A stretch of DNA of 64,000 bases from assembly GCA_963801105.1 (NCBI GenBank), contig CAWDDH010000003.1, forward strand, positions 1,736,001-1,800,000. The letters run 5' to 3'. The DNA is from JAENVU01 sp963801105. GTDB lineage: Bacteria; Actinomycetota; Acidimicrobiia; IMCC26256; JAENVU01. Shown here in pieces: positions 49,966 to 58,938 of this stretch; within the stretch, counting starts at the first letter, position 1; each line of letters opens with the position of its first letter. The notes below the pieces were generated by a model, which ran no database searches, was not told where the DNA came from, and saw only the letters and a program-made list of their open reading frames with translations. Made by a program: the position numbers and the translations under genes.

Positions 49966-51393
49966 TCACTTCTTCTGGTGGGCCCGTCGTTTGCTGTGGC
50001 CGGCGGCCTGCAGCGGCTGGGTCCACATGTCAGGGCGGGGTGCTACCCGAGCCGGCGGCTGCTCCGCCAAGAGCTCGTCCCACGCCTGGAGCAGGTCGAG
50101 GAGCAAGAGGTCGATCAGGCGTCGGCTGAGATCCACCCGGACCACCACGCGCATGAGGTGCACGTCTTCGGCATCCGGCGGGAGGCTGTAGGCGGGAACG
50201 ATCCAACCGTTCTCACGGAGTCGAGCCGACAGGTGGTACACGTCGAGACCGGGATCACCCTTGATCTTGAACGTGACGACCGGCTCCGACAGCCCTGGGT
50301 TCAGGATCTCGAACTTCCCGGTGTTCTCCAGCTGCTCGTTGAGGTAGCGAGCGTTGGCCAGCATCGCCTCGACGATCTCGGTGTACCCCTCGCGTCCGAG
50401 CCGGAGGAAGTTGTACGCCTGGGCCTGGACCATCGCGGAGCCGCGTGAGAAGTTGAAGGTGTAGGTCGGCTGCGCGCCGCCCAGGTAGTTGACGCTGAAG
50501 ATGAGCTCCTCGGGAAGCCGGGAGCGGTCGCGGAAGATCAGCCAACCCACCCCCGGGTAGACCAGGCCGTACTTGTGTCCCGACGCGTTGATGGACCAGA
50601 CCTGCTCCAGGCGGAAGTCGAACTCGAAGTCCGGGTGCGCGAACGGTGCGATGAACCCCCCACTGGCCCCGTCGACGTGCAGCGGGATGTCCCAGCCCTG
50701 TTCGTGCTTGATCCGGACCAGGAGATCGTTGATCTCCTTGATCGGATCGGCCTCACCGATGTGGGTCGTGCCGAGCACCGCGCCGACGGCGATCGTGTTC
50801 TCGTCGATGTGGGCTTCGACATCCTCGGCCGACAGGACGAACCGGTCCGGCTTCATCGGGATCTTGCGCATCTCGACGTCGAAGTACTTCGCGAACTTGT
50901 CCCAGACGACGTGGGTCTCGGCGCCGAAGACCACGTTCGGGCGCGTGGTGTCCTCGCCCGCCTGCTCGCGCCGTTCCCTCCACGACCACTTGTGGGCGAG
51001 CAGTCCGAGCATGATCGCCTCGGACGATCCGATCGTCGCGACGCCGACGACGTCCGCTGGGTCGGGCGCGTGGAACAACTCGCCGAGCATGTGGACGCAC
51101 GCTTCCTCGACGAGCGACGCCGCGGGGTACTCCTCATGGTCGATGTGGTTCTTGCGCAGCGTCTCGTGGATGAGCGCCTCGGCCTGTGGCTCCATCCACG
51201 TCGTGACGAAGGAGGCCAGATTCAGCGTCGGTGTGCCGTCGAGCATGAGCGCGGTGTGCAGCAGCTCGTAGGCGGCGTCGGGTTCCATGCCGCGCGTCGG
51301 AAAGACGAAGGGGTTGATGCTCGCCTGGAACGCCGGAAGGGAAAGGAGAGGGGTCGGGGTCGGGGTCAGGTCCTCGTCGGCGTGCTCGGTCAC
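49966..51393 (-). CDS. gadB: Glutamate decarboxylase
   Basis: A 475-residue PLP enzyme. The cofactor lysine is Lys274 in SINASGHKYGLVYPGVGW, with HVDGASGGFIAPF (~239-251) holding the pyridine-ring Asp. The N-terminal region NLASFVTTWMEPQAEALIHE matches GadA/GadB proteins. It converts glutamate to GABA and consumes a proton, a known acid-stress function; no GABA antiporter is adjacent. GTG at 51393 follows GGAG by six bases; ATG at 51453 is an alternative. The C-terminal tail WDELLAEQPPARVAPRPDMW is normal. Confidence 0.9.
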   Translation of the reverse strand: MTEHADEDLTPTPTPLLSLPAFQASINPFVFPTRGMEPDAAYELLHTALMLDGTPTLNLASFVTTWMEPQAEALIHETLRKNHIDHEEYPAASLVEEACVHMLGELFHAPDPADVVGVATIGSSEAIMLGLLAHKWSWRERREQAGEDTTRPNVVFGAETHVVWDKFAKYFDVEMRKIPMKPDRFVLSAEDVEAHIDENTIAVGAVLGTTHIGEADPIKEINDLLVRIKHEQGWDIPLHVDGASGGFIAPFAHPDFEFDFRLEQVWSINASGHKYGLVYPGVGWLIFRDRSRLPEELIFSVNYLGGAQPTYTFNFSRGSAMVQAQAYNFLRLGREGYTEIVEAMLANARYLNEQLENTGKFEILNPGLSEPVVTFKIKGDPGLDVYHLSARLRENGWIVPAYSLPPDAEDVHLMRVVVRVDLSRRLIDLLLLDLLQAWDELLAEQPPARVAPRPDMWTQPLQAAGHSKRRAHQKK

Positions 51394-51502
51394 TGGTGCT
51401 CCACTCTCTGGCCTGGGCGGCGAGACGACGCCGAATCCACTGGGAGGGCGCATCTTGTCACTTGATCCGGTCGCCCGAGGGTTGGAGTGGTCACCGGCAG
51501 GT

Positions 51503-51931
51503 TCATGAGGATGCATCACCGGGTACGTCGGGCGTCCCGGGGTTCCGGTTCGTCGCTCGCGCCAGGCGCCAGCGGCTCCATGGCCACGAACCGTCGATCT
51601 CGACCTCGAGCGAGAAGCTGAGCACGATCCGGATGACGACGATCATCCCCAGAACGGCGACGCTCTCGATGGTCGGGTCGACGATGATCGTCCGGACGAT
51701 GTCGCCGATGATGAGTACCTCGAGTCCGAGGAGGATCACCCGGCCGAGGTTCTGGCGCAACTGTTGGTAGGCGCGGTCGCGCGTTCCCGGATGAGCGACA
51801 ACCGATAGGTAGACGAGAAATGCCCAGAGCCCACCGAGCACCATGATCGCGGCGCCGACCGCCTCGACGACTCTGACGACGTCGGAGATGAATGCCTCGT
51901 AGCTCACGGACGAATCCCCGGCTTCTCGCAT
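51503..51931 (-). CDS. DUF1622 membrane protein
   Basis: A 142-residue protein with about three hydrophobic segments: FISDVVRVVEAVGAAIMVLG, the central VILLGLEVLIIGDIVRTII and SVAVLGMIVVIRIVLSFSLE. The GLEVLIxxDIVRTI motif identifies DUF1622, a small membrane family of unknown function. ATG at 51931 or GTG at 51907 starts the protein. It is 110 bases upstream of the glutamate decarboxylase on the same strand and may be co-transcribed. Confidence 0.8.
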   Translation of the reverse strand: MREAGDSSVSYEAFISDVVRVVEAVGAAIMVLGGLWAFLVYLSVVAHPGTRDRAYQQLRQNLGRVILLGLEVLIIGDIVRTIIVDPTIESVAVLGMIVVIRIVLSFSLEVEIDGSWPWSRWRLARATNRNPGTPDVPGDASS

Positions 51932-52081
51932 GCCCGCGCGATCGACCGAATGCTCGTCACGGCGCCCCCGCCGCGGGTGGGCCGTGCATGGAGCGAGTCG
52001 TCATATCGCAGCCGCCGATCGCGCACGCCACGTCGCCTGGCTCCCGACACGCGGGCAGTCTCGCGGTGGTGATCGACTTGG

Positions 52082-52675
52082 TCAAAACGCCGGGTCGCGC
52101 TGGTCGACCGCGCGCCCCGCCCAGGCACTGGCGACGAGGAAGCAGACGCCGCCGACCGCGGTTCCGAGGTTCACCCATCGCACGTTGGCCGGCTCCCCGG
52201 TGGTGGGAAGCACGAATGCCGCGATCGCCGCCACGCCGAACGCTACGCACCCCGCCATGTTGAGCCAGGCGATCTCGCGGTCACGACGTGTCGATGTCGT
52301 CTGTGTCACGGCGACGACCGCGAGCGCGCCCGAGGCGAGAAACGCGGCCGAGCCGTAGAAGTCCGGCGCCCAGACGAGTCGCTTCGCCTGCTCGGCCGAG
52401 AGCCCGGTGATGAGCGCGGCGAAGGTCGAGACGTTGAACCAGAGGGTCCCGATCCACTGCACGGCGCCACTCCACCAGTTGATCCGATCGGGTGCCCGGC
52501 TCCACAGGGGGGTCGTGGTCCGCGACCGGCGAACTTGGATCGTCGCGGCGCTCGTGAAGAGCACCGAGCCCACGAAGAAGGTCGCGCCGACGACGCCGGC
52601 ATCGAGGTTCTCGAAGTAGGGAGGCAGCGAGCCCAGGATGAAGCACGCCGAACCGAGAACGAAGAGAAGCGCCAT
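52082..52675 (-). CDS. YrhK-like membrane protein
   Basis: A 197-residue protein with five to six hydrophobic segments. The short repeated pattern LFVLGSACFILGSLPPY and FFVGSVLFTSAATIQ resembles the YrhK domain, whose function is unknown. The segment INWWSGAVQWIGTLWFNVST is Trp-rich. ATG at 52675 is the start. The gap 52676-52943 before the next gene holds no recognised feature. Confidence 0.6.
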   Translation of the reverse strand: MALLFVLGSACFILGSLPPYFENLDAGVVGATFFVGSVLFTSAATIQVRRSRTTTPLWSRAPDRINWWSGAVQWIGTLWFNVSTFAALITGLSAEQAKRLVWAPDFYGSAAFLASGALAVVAVTQTTSTRRDREIAWLNMAGCVAFGVAAIAAFVLPTTGEPANVRWVNLGTAVGGVCFLVASAWAGRAVDQRDPAF

Positions 52676-52943
52676 CGATCAACCCGAGGGCACGGGCGTG
52701 CTTCGATCACCCGTGGGGGGGAAGGCGACCATGCTGTCTACCTCTTCTCGCGGCAGTCGAGGAGTTCGGCGCCGTGATGCTAGATCGTCTCGCGCGTGCG
52801 CCGATGGTGACGCGAGCGCGCGGATGCCCCTGTCCGCGGATCCCGGCTGCCGCTCCCTTCGTCGGTGATCGCTAGGGTGTCGACGCCCGTTCGGGTGGAA
52901 GGCGGACAGAGGTCTTGGTGGACATCGGCCACGGCGCGCCCGA

Positions 52944-53912
52944 ATGAGCGACGAAGCTCGGGGAGTCCGGCGACGTATCGAGCGCCTGCGCGCCCGCGTC
53001 GATCCCGTGCAGGATCGGGTGCGCCACACCCTGGTGTGGAACATCTGGGAGCGGATGCTCGAGACGGAGTTCATCGACCGCAGCGTCGCGCTCGCGAGCA
53101 AGGCGTTCGTCTCGTTCTTCCCATTGGTCATCGTCGTCGCGGCCTTCGCGCCCACGAGCATTCGCGCGTCGATCTTCAGCAGCGTCACGCACCGACTGGG
53201 TATGGAAGGGAACGCACTCGCCGGAGCGAGACACGCCTTTGCCTCGGCTGATCAGGTCCGACGCGCGACCGGCGGCCTGGGTCTGATCCTCACGTTCTTC
53301 TTCGCGAGCTCGTTCACGACCGCGTTGCAGCGGATGTACCTGCGCGCGTGGAGGCGACCACCGGCGAAGAAGGTCGGGAGCTACACGCGCGGGCCGGTGT
53401 GGTTGGTGGGTATCCTGATCTTCGTCGCGGCCATGGGTGCACTGCGCGATGCGCTCGGCGACGGTCCACTGCTCGCGGTCTTCATCGCGATCTCGCTCGT
53501 CGCGGTGCCGGGGATCTGGACGTTCACCGCCTGGTTCATGTTGGAGGGTCAGGTGCGATGGCGGGCGTTGATACCGACCGGCCTCATCAGCGGAGTGCTG
53601 ATGCTCGTGTACGGCGTCTCGGCCACGGCGTGGATGCCGAACCTGGTCACGAACAACGAGCAGCAGTTCGGATTCTTCGGCGTTGCCCTCTCGCTGGTGT
53701 CGTGGTTCTCGGGCGCGGCGATCGCCGTGATGGTGGGGGCGTGCGCCGGACCGGTCCTGGCACAGGACCGCGGGTCGGTCGGACGCTTCATCCGCGGACC
53801 CATCGACAAGACGCTCGTCGATGGGGCCCCGGCGCCGCTCCCGGGCCCGTCCCAGACACTCCGGTTGCGCGACGCATTCCTGTCGACCGAAGACGACGTC
53901 GGGACGGACTGA
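52944..53912 (+). CDS. YihY/BrkB-family membrane protein
   Basis: A 322-residue protein with six hydrophobic segments, diverged from the copy at 16067. Family features include SVALASKAFVSFFPLVIVV, the loop QRMYLRAWRRPPAKKVGSY, and RWRALIPTGLISGVLMLVYG. The C-terminal tail (DKTLVDGAPAPLPGPSQT) is polar. A 63-base piece of this gene (53337-53399) recurs at 63584-63646, about 90 % identical. No partner gene is obvious. Confidence 0.8.
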   Translation: MSDEARGVRRRIERLRARVDPVQDRVRHTLVWNIWERMLETEFIDRSVALASKAFVSFFPLVIVVAAFAPTSIRASIFSSVTHRLGMEGNALAGARHAFASADQVRRATGGLGLILTFFFASSFTTALQRMYLRAWRRPPAKKVGSYTRGPVWLVGILIFVAAMGALRDALGDGPLLAVFIAISLVAVPGIWTFTAWFMLEGQVRWRALIPTGLISGVLMLVYGVSATAWMPNLVTNNEQQFGFFGVALSLVSWFSGAAIAVMVGACAGPVLAQDRGSVGRFIRGPIDKTLVDGAPAPLPGPSQTLRLRDAFLSTEDDVGTD

Positions 53913-53915
53913 CAC

Positions 53916-53980
53916 GGTCCGAGCAACGCGGGCTCGGTCAGATTGCCCGCCAGGTCGCCTCCGACGAGCTGGAGAACCTC
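53916..53980 (-). pseudogene. Fragment of a UPF0104/flippase-like gene
   Basis: On the minus strand this piece encodes REVLQLVGGDLAGNLTEPAL, matching KKALQLVGGDLAGNLIYPAL of the intact protein at 58939 (bases 59204-59268); about 83 % of bases agree. The flanks are unrelated. It is a remnant of a second copy of that gene. The rest of 53981-54055 holds nothing recognised. Confidence 0.65.
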
Positions 53981-54055
53981 GCGCGCAGATCACGAAGCGC
54001 GGGTTCGCCGCCGCGTGGTCTCCAATCCGCTTGGTGCGGCACGACCACCGAACAC

Positions 54056-55081
<1,026 letters not shown>

Positions 55082-55085
<4 letters not shown>

Positions 55086-55978
55086 AGCGCTGCCTCGCGG
55101 ACGTCGAACCGGGCTCGGATCGCGTCGCCGAGGAAGTTGAGGGCGAGCACGGTGAGGAAGATCGCGGTTGCGGGAGCGAGCACCACCCACGGTGTGATCG
55201 CGAGGTTCGCGCGACCGGAGGCGATCATCGTGCCCCAGGTGATCGTGCCGGTCTTGACGCCCGCGCCGAGCAGGCTGAGCCCGCCCTCGGCGACGATGGC
55301 AACGGCGACGCCGAGCAGTGCGATGGAGAAGATCGCGGGCAGCACGTTGGGCAGGATCTCGCGCACGATGATCCGCCCGTTGCGCGCGCCCTGGGCGCGA
55401 GCGGCGAGCACGAACTCGCGGTCCGACCACGCCAGCGTGTTCGCGCGGGTGATTCGGCCGAGTTGTGGGATGGCCACGATTCCCAGGGCGAGGATCATGT
55501 TGCGAACGTTGGGCCCGAAGAACACGGTGAACGTGAGGGCCAGGATCAGCGCGGGGACGGAGAGCATCACGTCGAACGCTCCCGCGATCACCGCGTCGAT
55601 CCTGCGTCGGTAGTACCCACCGAGCAGCCCGAGCGCGCCTCCGACGACGAGCCCGAGCGCGATCGCGCCGAAGCCGATGAGCAGTGAGGCTCGGGCTCCG
55701 TACACGACGCGGACGAGTACGTCACGGCCGTTCGCGTCGCCTCCGAGGAGGGCCGCGCTCGACGGCCCCTGGCGTGCGATCGACGCGTTGCTCACGTCGG
55801 GGTCGGCGAACGGCAGGATGGGCGCGAGCAGCGAGGACCCGATCACCAGCACCATCCAGCCGATCGCCATCCAGCCGCTGACACCGAAGGCGCGGCGCCG
55901 TCCGCCAGCCGGCGACTCTCTGGCCGCGATCTCAGTTTCGGCTTCGAGCAGCTCCGAGGCGTGGGGTGACTCATCCAT
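55082..55978 (-). CDS. oppC: Oligopeptide ABC transporter permease (OppC-like)
   Basis: A 298-residue permease. After a cytoplasmic N-terminus and a first helix (GWMAIGWMVLVIGSSLLAPI) it shows the DppC/OppC layout: LLGGDANGRDVLVRVVYGAR, the inner-membrane core of five helices, and the EAA loop LAARAQGARNGRIIVREILP that contacts the ATPase. ATG at 55978 is the first start in good context. It overlaps oppB by eight bases and oppD by four, so the operon is tightly coupled. Confidence 0.85.
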
Positions 55979-56915
55979 GTCGGATCCGTGGGTCGAGGAC
56001 GGTGTACAGGAAGTCGACGCCGAAGTTGATGAGCACGTAGCCGACAGCGATGAGCGCGACGTAGCTCTGGAGCGCCACGTACTGCTGGCCGATGATGGCC
56101 TTGTAGATCTCGGTGCCGAGCCCGGGCAGGCTGAACACGGTTTCCACCACCACCGCACTGCCGACCAGCGTGCCCATGTTGAGACCGGCAAAGGTGAGCA
56201 GGGTGAGGCTCGACGGTCGGAAGGCGTGGTGCCAGAGGATGCGCCGGGTGCTCAGGCCCTTCGAGCGCGCCGTCTTCATGTAGCTCTCCTGGAGCGTCGC
56301 GATCATGTCGCTGCGCAACAGGCGCATGTACAGCGCGATCTCTCCCGCCGCCAGCGAGATCGTGGGCAACGCCATCGAACGGAAGTGTCCGATGGGGTCG
56401 GTAGTGAGGGCGACGTACTGCCCGGCCGGGAGCCATTGCAGCTTGGCGCCGACGAAGTACGCGAGATAGAGCCCGAGCACGAAGCTCGGTATCGACAGGA
56501 GCCCGAACGCCGAGGCGCCGGCGACCTTGTCGAGCCAGGTGCCCGCCCGGTAGGCGGTGAGCACCCCGAGCGGGATCGCCACGAGCAGGGCGAGCACCTG
56601 GGCGTACAGGATGAGCAAGAGCGTCACCGGCGCCGCGCTCGCCAGCACCTGCGACACCGGCGTGCGCGACGGGTAGATCCGGCCGAAGTCGCCGGTCGCG
56701 AAGCCTCCGAGCCACGAGCCGTATTGCTGCACGACCGGCCGGTCGAGGCCGATCTCCTTACGCAGTTGGGCGCGCTGTGTCTCGAGGTTGGTGCCGAACG
56801 GGATCATCTTCTTCACCGGGTCGCCGGGGAAGAGTCGGACGAGCATGAAGGTTCCGAACGTCACGATGAGCAGCACGACCCCGAGACGGGCGACCATTCC
56901 GGTAGTGCGGCGCAT
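55971..56915 (-). CDS. oppB: Oligopeptide ABC transporter permease (OppB-like)
   Basis: A 314-residue permease with six helices. Typical OppB/DppB features are FMLVRLFPGDPVKKMIP, GDFGRIYPSRTPVSQVL, and the EAA loop YMKTARSKGLSTRRILWHHA. It pairs with OppC to form the channel. It lies 37 bases downstream of the substrate-binding protein gene and overlaps oppC by eight bases. Confidence 0.9.
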   Translation of the reverse strand: MRRTTGMVARLGVVLLIVTFGTFMLVRLFPGDPVKKMIPFGTNLETQRAQLRKEIGLDRPVVQQYGSWLGGFATGDFGRIYPSRTPVSQVLASAAPVTLLLILYAQVLALLVAIPLGVLTAYRAGTWLDKVAGASAFGLLSIPSFVLGLYLAYFVGAKLQWLPAGQYVALTTDPIGHFRSMALPTISLAAGEIALYMRLLRSDMIATLQESYMKTARSKGLSTRRILWHHAFRPSSLTLLTFAGLNMGTLVGSAVVVETVFSLPGLGTEIYKAIIGQQYVALQSYVALIAVGYVLINFGVDFLYTVLDPRIRHG

Positions 56916-56952
56916 CGTGACAGCGCTCAGGTGCGGTGGTCGATCGTGCAGC

Positions 56953-58608
56953 TCACTTGCTCACCCAGATCCCGGCCGTCGGGTGGAGCCCGGCAAGGAT
57001 CGGGAACGGCTGGCTACCGTCGGGGAGCGATGGGCCCAGGATGCCGTGCACGTTGGGACGTGTCGCGATTCCCCAGGCGACGTACCAGCCCCACACGTTC
57101 CAGATGTTCTTGGCGAACTCCTTGGTGATGCCTTCGTATGCCGCGGCGCGCCGGGCCGGATCGGCCGTTGTTCGGCCTTGCTCGAGCAGGCGATCGATCT
57201 CCGGATCGTCGATCTTGCCGAAGTTGGTGAGTTGGCCGCTGTGCCACCAGACGTAGTTGATGTCAGGGTCCTCGCCGTCGTGGTTGCGCCAGAGCAGCAC
57301 GTCGAAGTCGCCCGAGATCGCGGTGTTGATCTCCGCGGTTTGATCCACCACCCCGATGTCGGCGGAGATACCGGCCTTCTGGATCTGCTGCTTGAGGAGC
57401 TCGGCCTCGTTGCGGTTCTCGCTGTCGGGCAGGATCACGAACTGCACTTTGAACTGGCCGCCGTGCGCGGCCTTCACCTCCTTCACGAGCTTCTTCGCCT
57501 TCGCGAGGTTGTGCTTCGGGAAACCGGGGTCGGCAACGTAGCCGGGAATGCCCTTGTCGAACGGTCCGTTGGCGACCGTCGCGCGACCGAGGTTGCGGAG
57601 CTGGTTGATCTCGTCACGGTCGAGGGCGAGCGCGAACGCCAGGCGGGCCTTCGGGTCGTCGAACGGCGGTTTGCCCGCGTTGAGGAGGTAGTAGCGGTTC
57701 TCGCGCCCCTTCGTCTCGACCGTGAGGTTGATCGAGCCGCTGTCGGCCTTCCGCTCGAGCTGATCGAGATCAGACTCGAAGTCGGTGTGCATGATGTCGA
57801 GCTGTCCGGCCTCGAGCTGGGTGATTCGCTGCGCCGGCTCGGCGACACCGACGAAGGTGATCGCGTCGAGGTAGGGCAGCTGCTTGCCGCCGGCATCCTT
57901 GCGCCAGTAGTCGGGGTTCCTCACCAGCTCGACGGGCGTGCCGGGGGTCCAGTTGCCCTTGAGCTTGAAGGGCCCGGTCCCGATCAGCTTCCTCGGGCAC
58001 GTCTGATTATCGGTGAGCTGGGCCTTGGCCACCATGCCCATGCGCCCGAAGCTGAAGAGGTAGGCAGGGAACGCCACCCATGGCGATGACATCTTCACGA
58101 CGACCGTGAGCGGATCGGTCACGGTGACGTCGGTGACGTTCGTGAGCACGAGCGAGAACAACGAGGAGCTGATGTTCGGGTTCGCGCCACGGTACGAGTC
58201 GAGGTTGAGCTTCACGGTGTTGGCGTCGAGCGGTGAGCCGTCGGTGAAGGTGATGCCGGATCGAAGCTTGATCGTCCATTCGGTGAAGTCGGCGTTGGGT
58301 GTGACCGACTCGGCGAGGTAGGGGACGTACTCTCCCTTGTCGTTGGGCCATGTGAGCGGGTCGTAGATCGAGTCGGCCACCATGACGCCGGAGATCGCGA
58401 GCTGTCCGGAGGGGAGGCAGAAGCCCCCGCCGGTGTCGCTCTCGAGCCCGTAGACGACCTTGCCGCCAGATGTGGGCTTCCCCGAGTCGGTCGTGTTGGC
58501 GTCCGACGACTTGGAGCTGCCGGTGCTGCTTCCACCACCGCACGCGGTCACGACGATGACGAGCGCGCCGACGAGAGCGAGGAGACGACGACCTTTCCAA
58601 CCCATCAT
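56953..58608 (-). CDS. oppA: ABC transporter substrate-binding lipoprotein, family 5
   Basis: A 551-residue lipoprotein (signal ending VVTAC, Cys23). The family-5 layout is clear: GGKVVYGLESDTGGGF, LAESVTPNADFTEWTIKLR, GTGPFKLKGNW, YYLLNAGKPPFDDPKARLAF, then DILLW-like FDVLLWRNHDGEDPD. It captures peptides or other solutes (nickel, opines, sugars in some members) for the permease encoded downstream. The ligand cannot be read. It is the first gene of the operon. Confidence 0.85.
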   Translation of the reverse strand: MMGWKGRRLLALVGALVIVVTACGGGSSTGSSKSSDANTTDSGKPTSGGKVVYGLESDTGGGFCLPSGQLAISGVMVADSIYDPLTWPNDKGEYVPYLAESVTPNADFTEWTIKLRSGITFTDGSPLDANTVKLNLDSYRGANPNISSSLFSLVLTNVTDVTVTDPLTVVVKMSSPWVAFPAYLFSFGRMGMVAKAQLTDNQTCPRKLIGTGPFKLKGNWTPGTPVELVRNPDYWRKDAGGKQLPYLDAITFVGVAEPAQRITQLEAGQLDIMHTDFESDLDQLERKADSGSINLTVETKGRENRYYLLNAGKPPFDDPKARLAFALALDRDEINQLRNLGRATVANGPFDKGIPGYVADPGFPKHNLAKAKKLVKEVKAAHGGQFKVQFVILPDSENRNEAELLKQQIQKAGISADIGVVDQTAEINTAISGDFDVLLWRNHDGEDPDINYVWWHSGQLTNFGKIDDPEIDRLLEQGRTTADPARRAAAYEGITKEFAKNIWNVWGWYVAWGIATRPNVHGILGPSLPDGSQPFPILAGLHPTAGIWVSK

Positions 58609-58938
58609 GGTTTCCTCCCGGCAATCGGCGGTGCCGGCTGGTCAGCGAAGTTCACTCGCCGCACCCGACCGCGTCAAACACGCCGTGGCGCGAGCGGACG
58701 TCAGGAGTCGTTCGGGCCTTCAACCCAATCCGAACGCGCTGATCCGGTGCCCCCGGGTCCCGGGCCGATTTGGAATCTCTCGTGCTCGGATCGGCACCCA
58801 GATGGCCGTGCGATCGCCCGTCAGCGAACGCCCGAAGCTCGAACCCGCACTTGGCCGGTGGGAACGCCAAGCGATGCGAAATCTCGGCCGAGCGAGGAGG
58901 CCATCGCGGGCGGCCCGCACATGGGCGCGTCGGTGCAG
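58609..58938. other. Intergenic region upstream of the opp operon
   Basis: About 330 bases between the stop of the three-part membrane gene (58939, minus) and the oppA start (58608, minus). It must contain the opp promoter. I see no conserved -35/-10 pair, palindrome or small gene that I would defend. Confidence 0.45.
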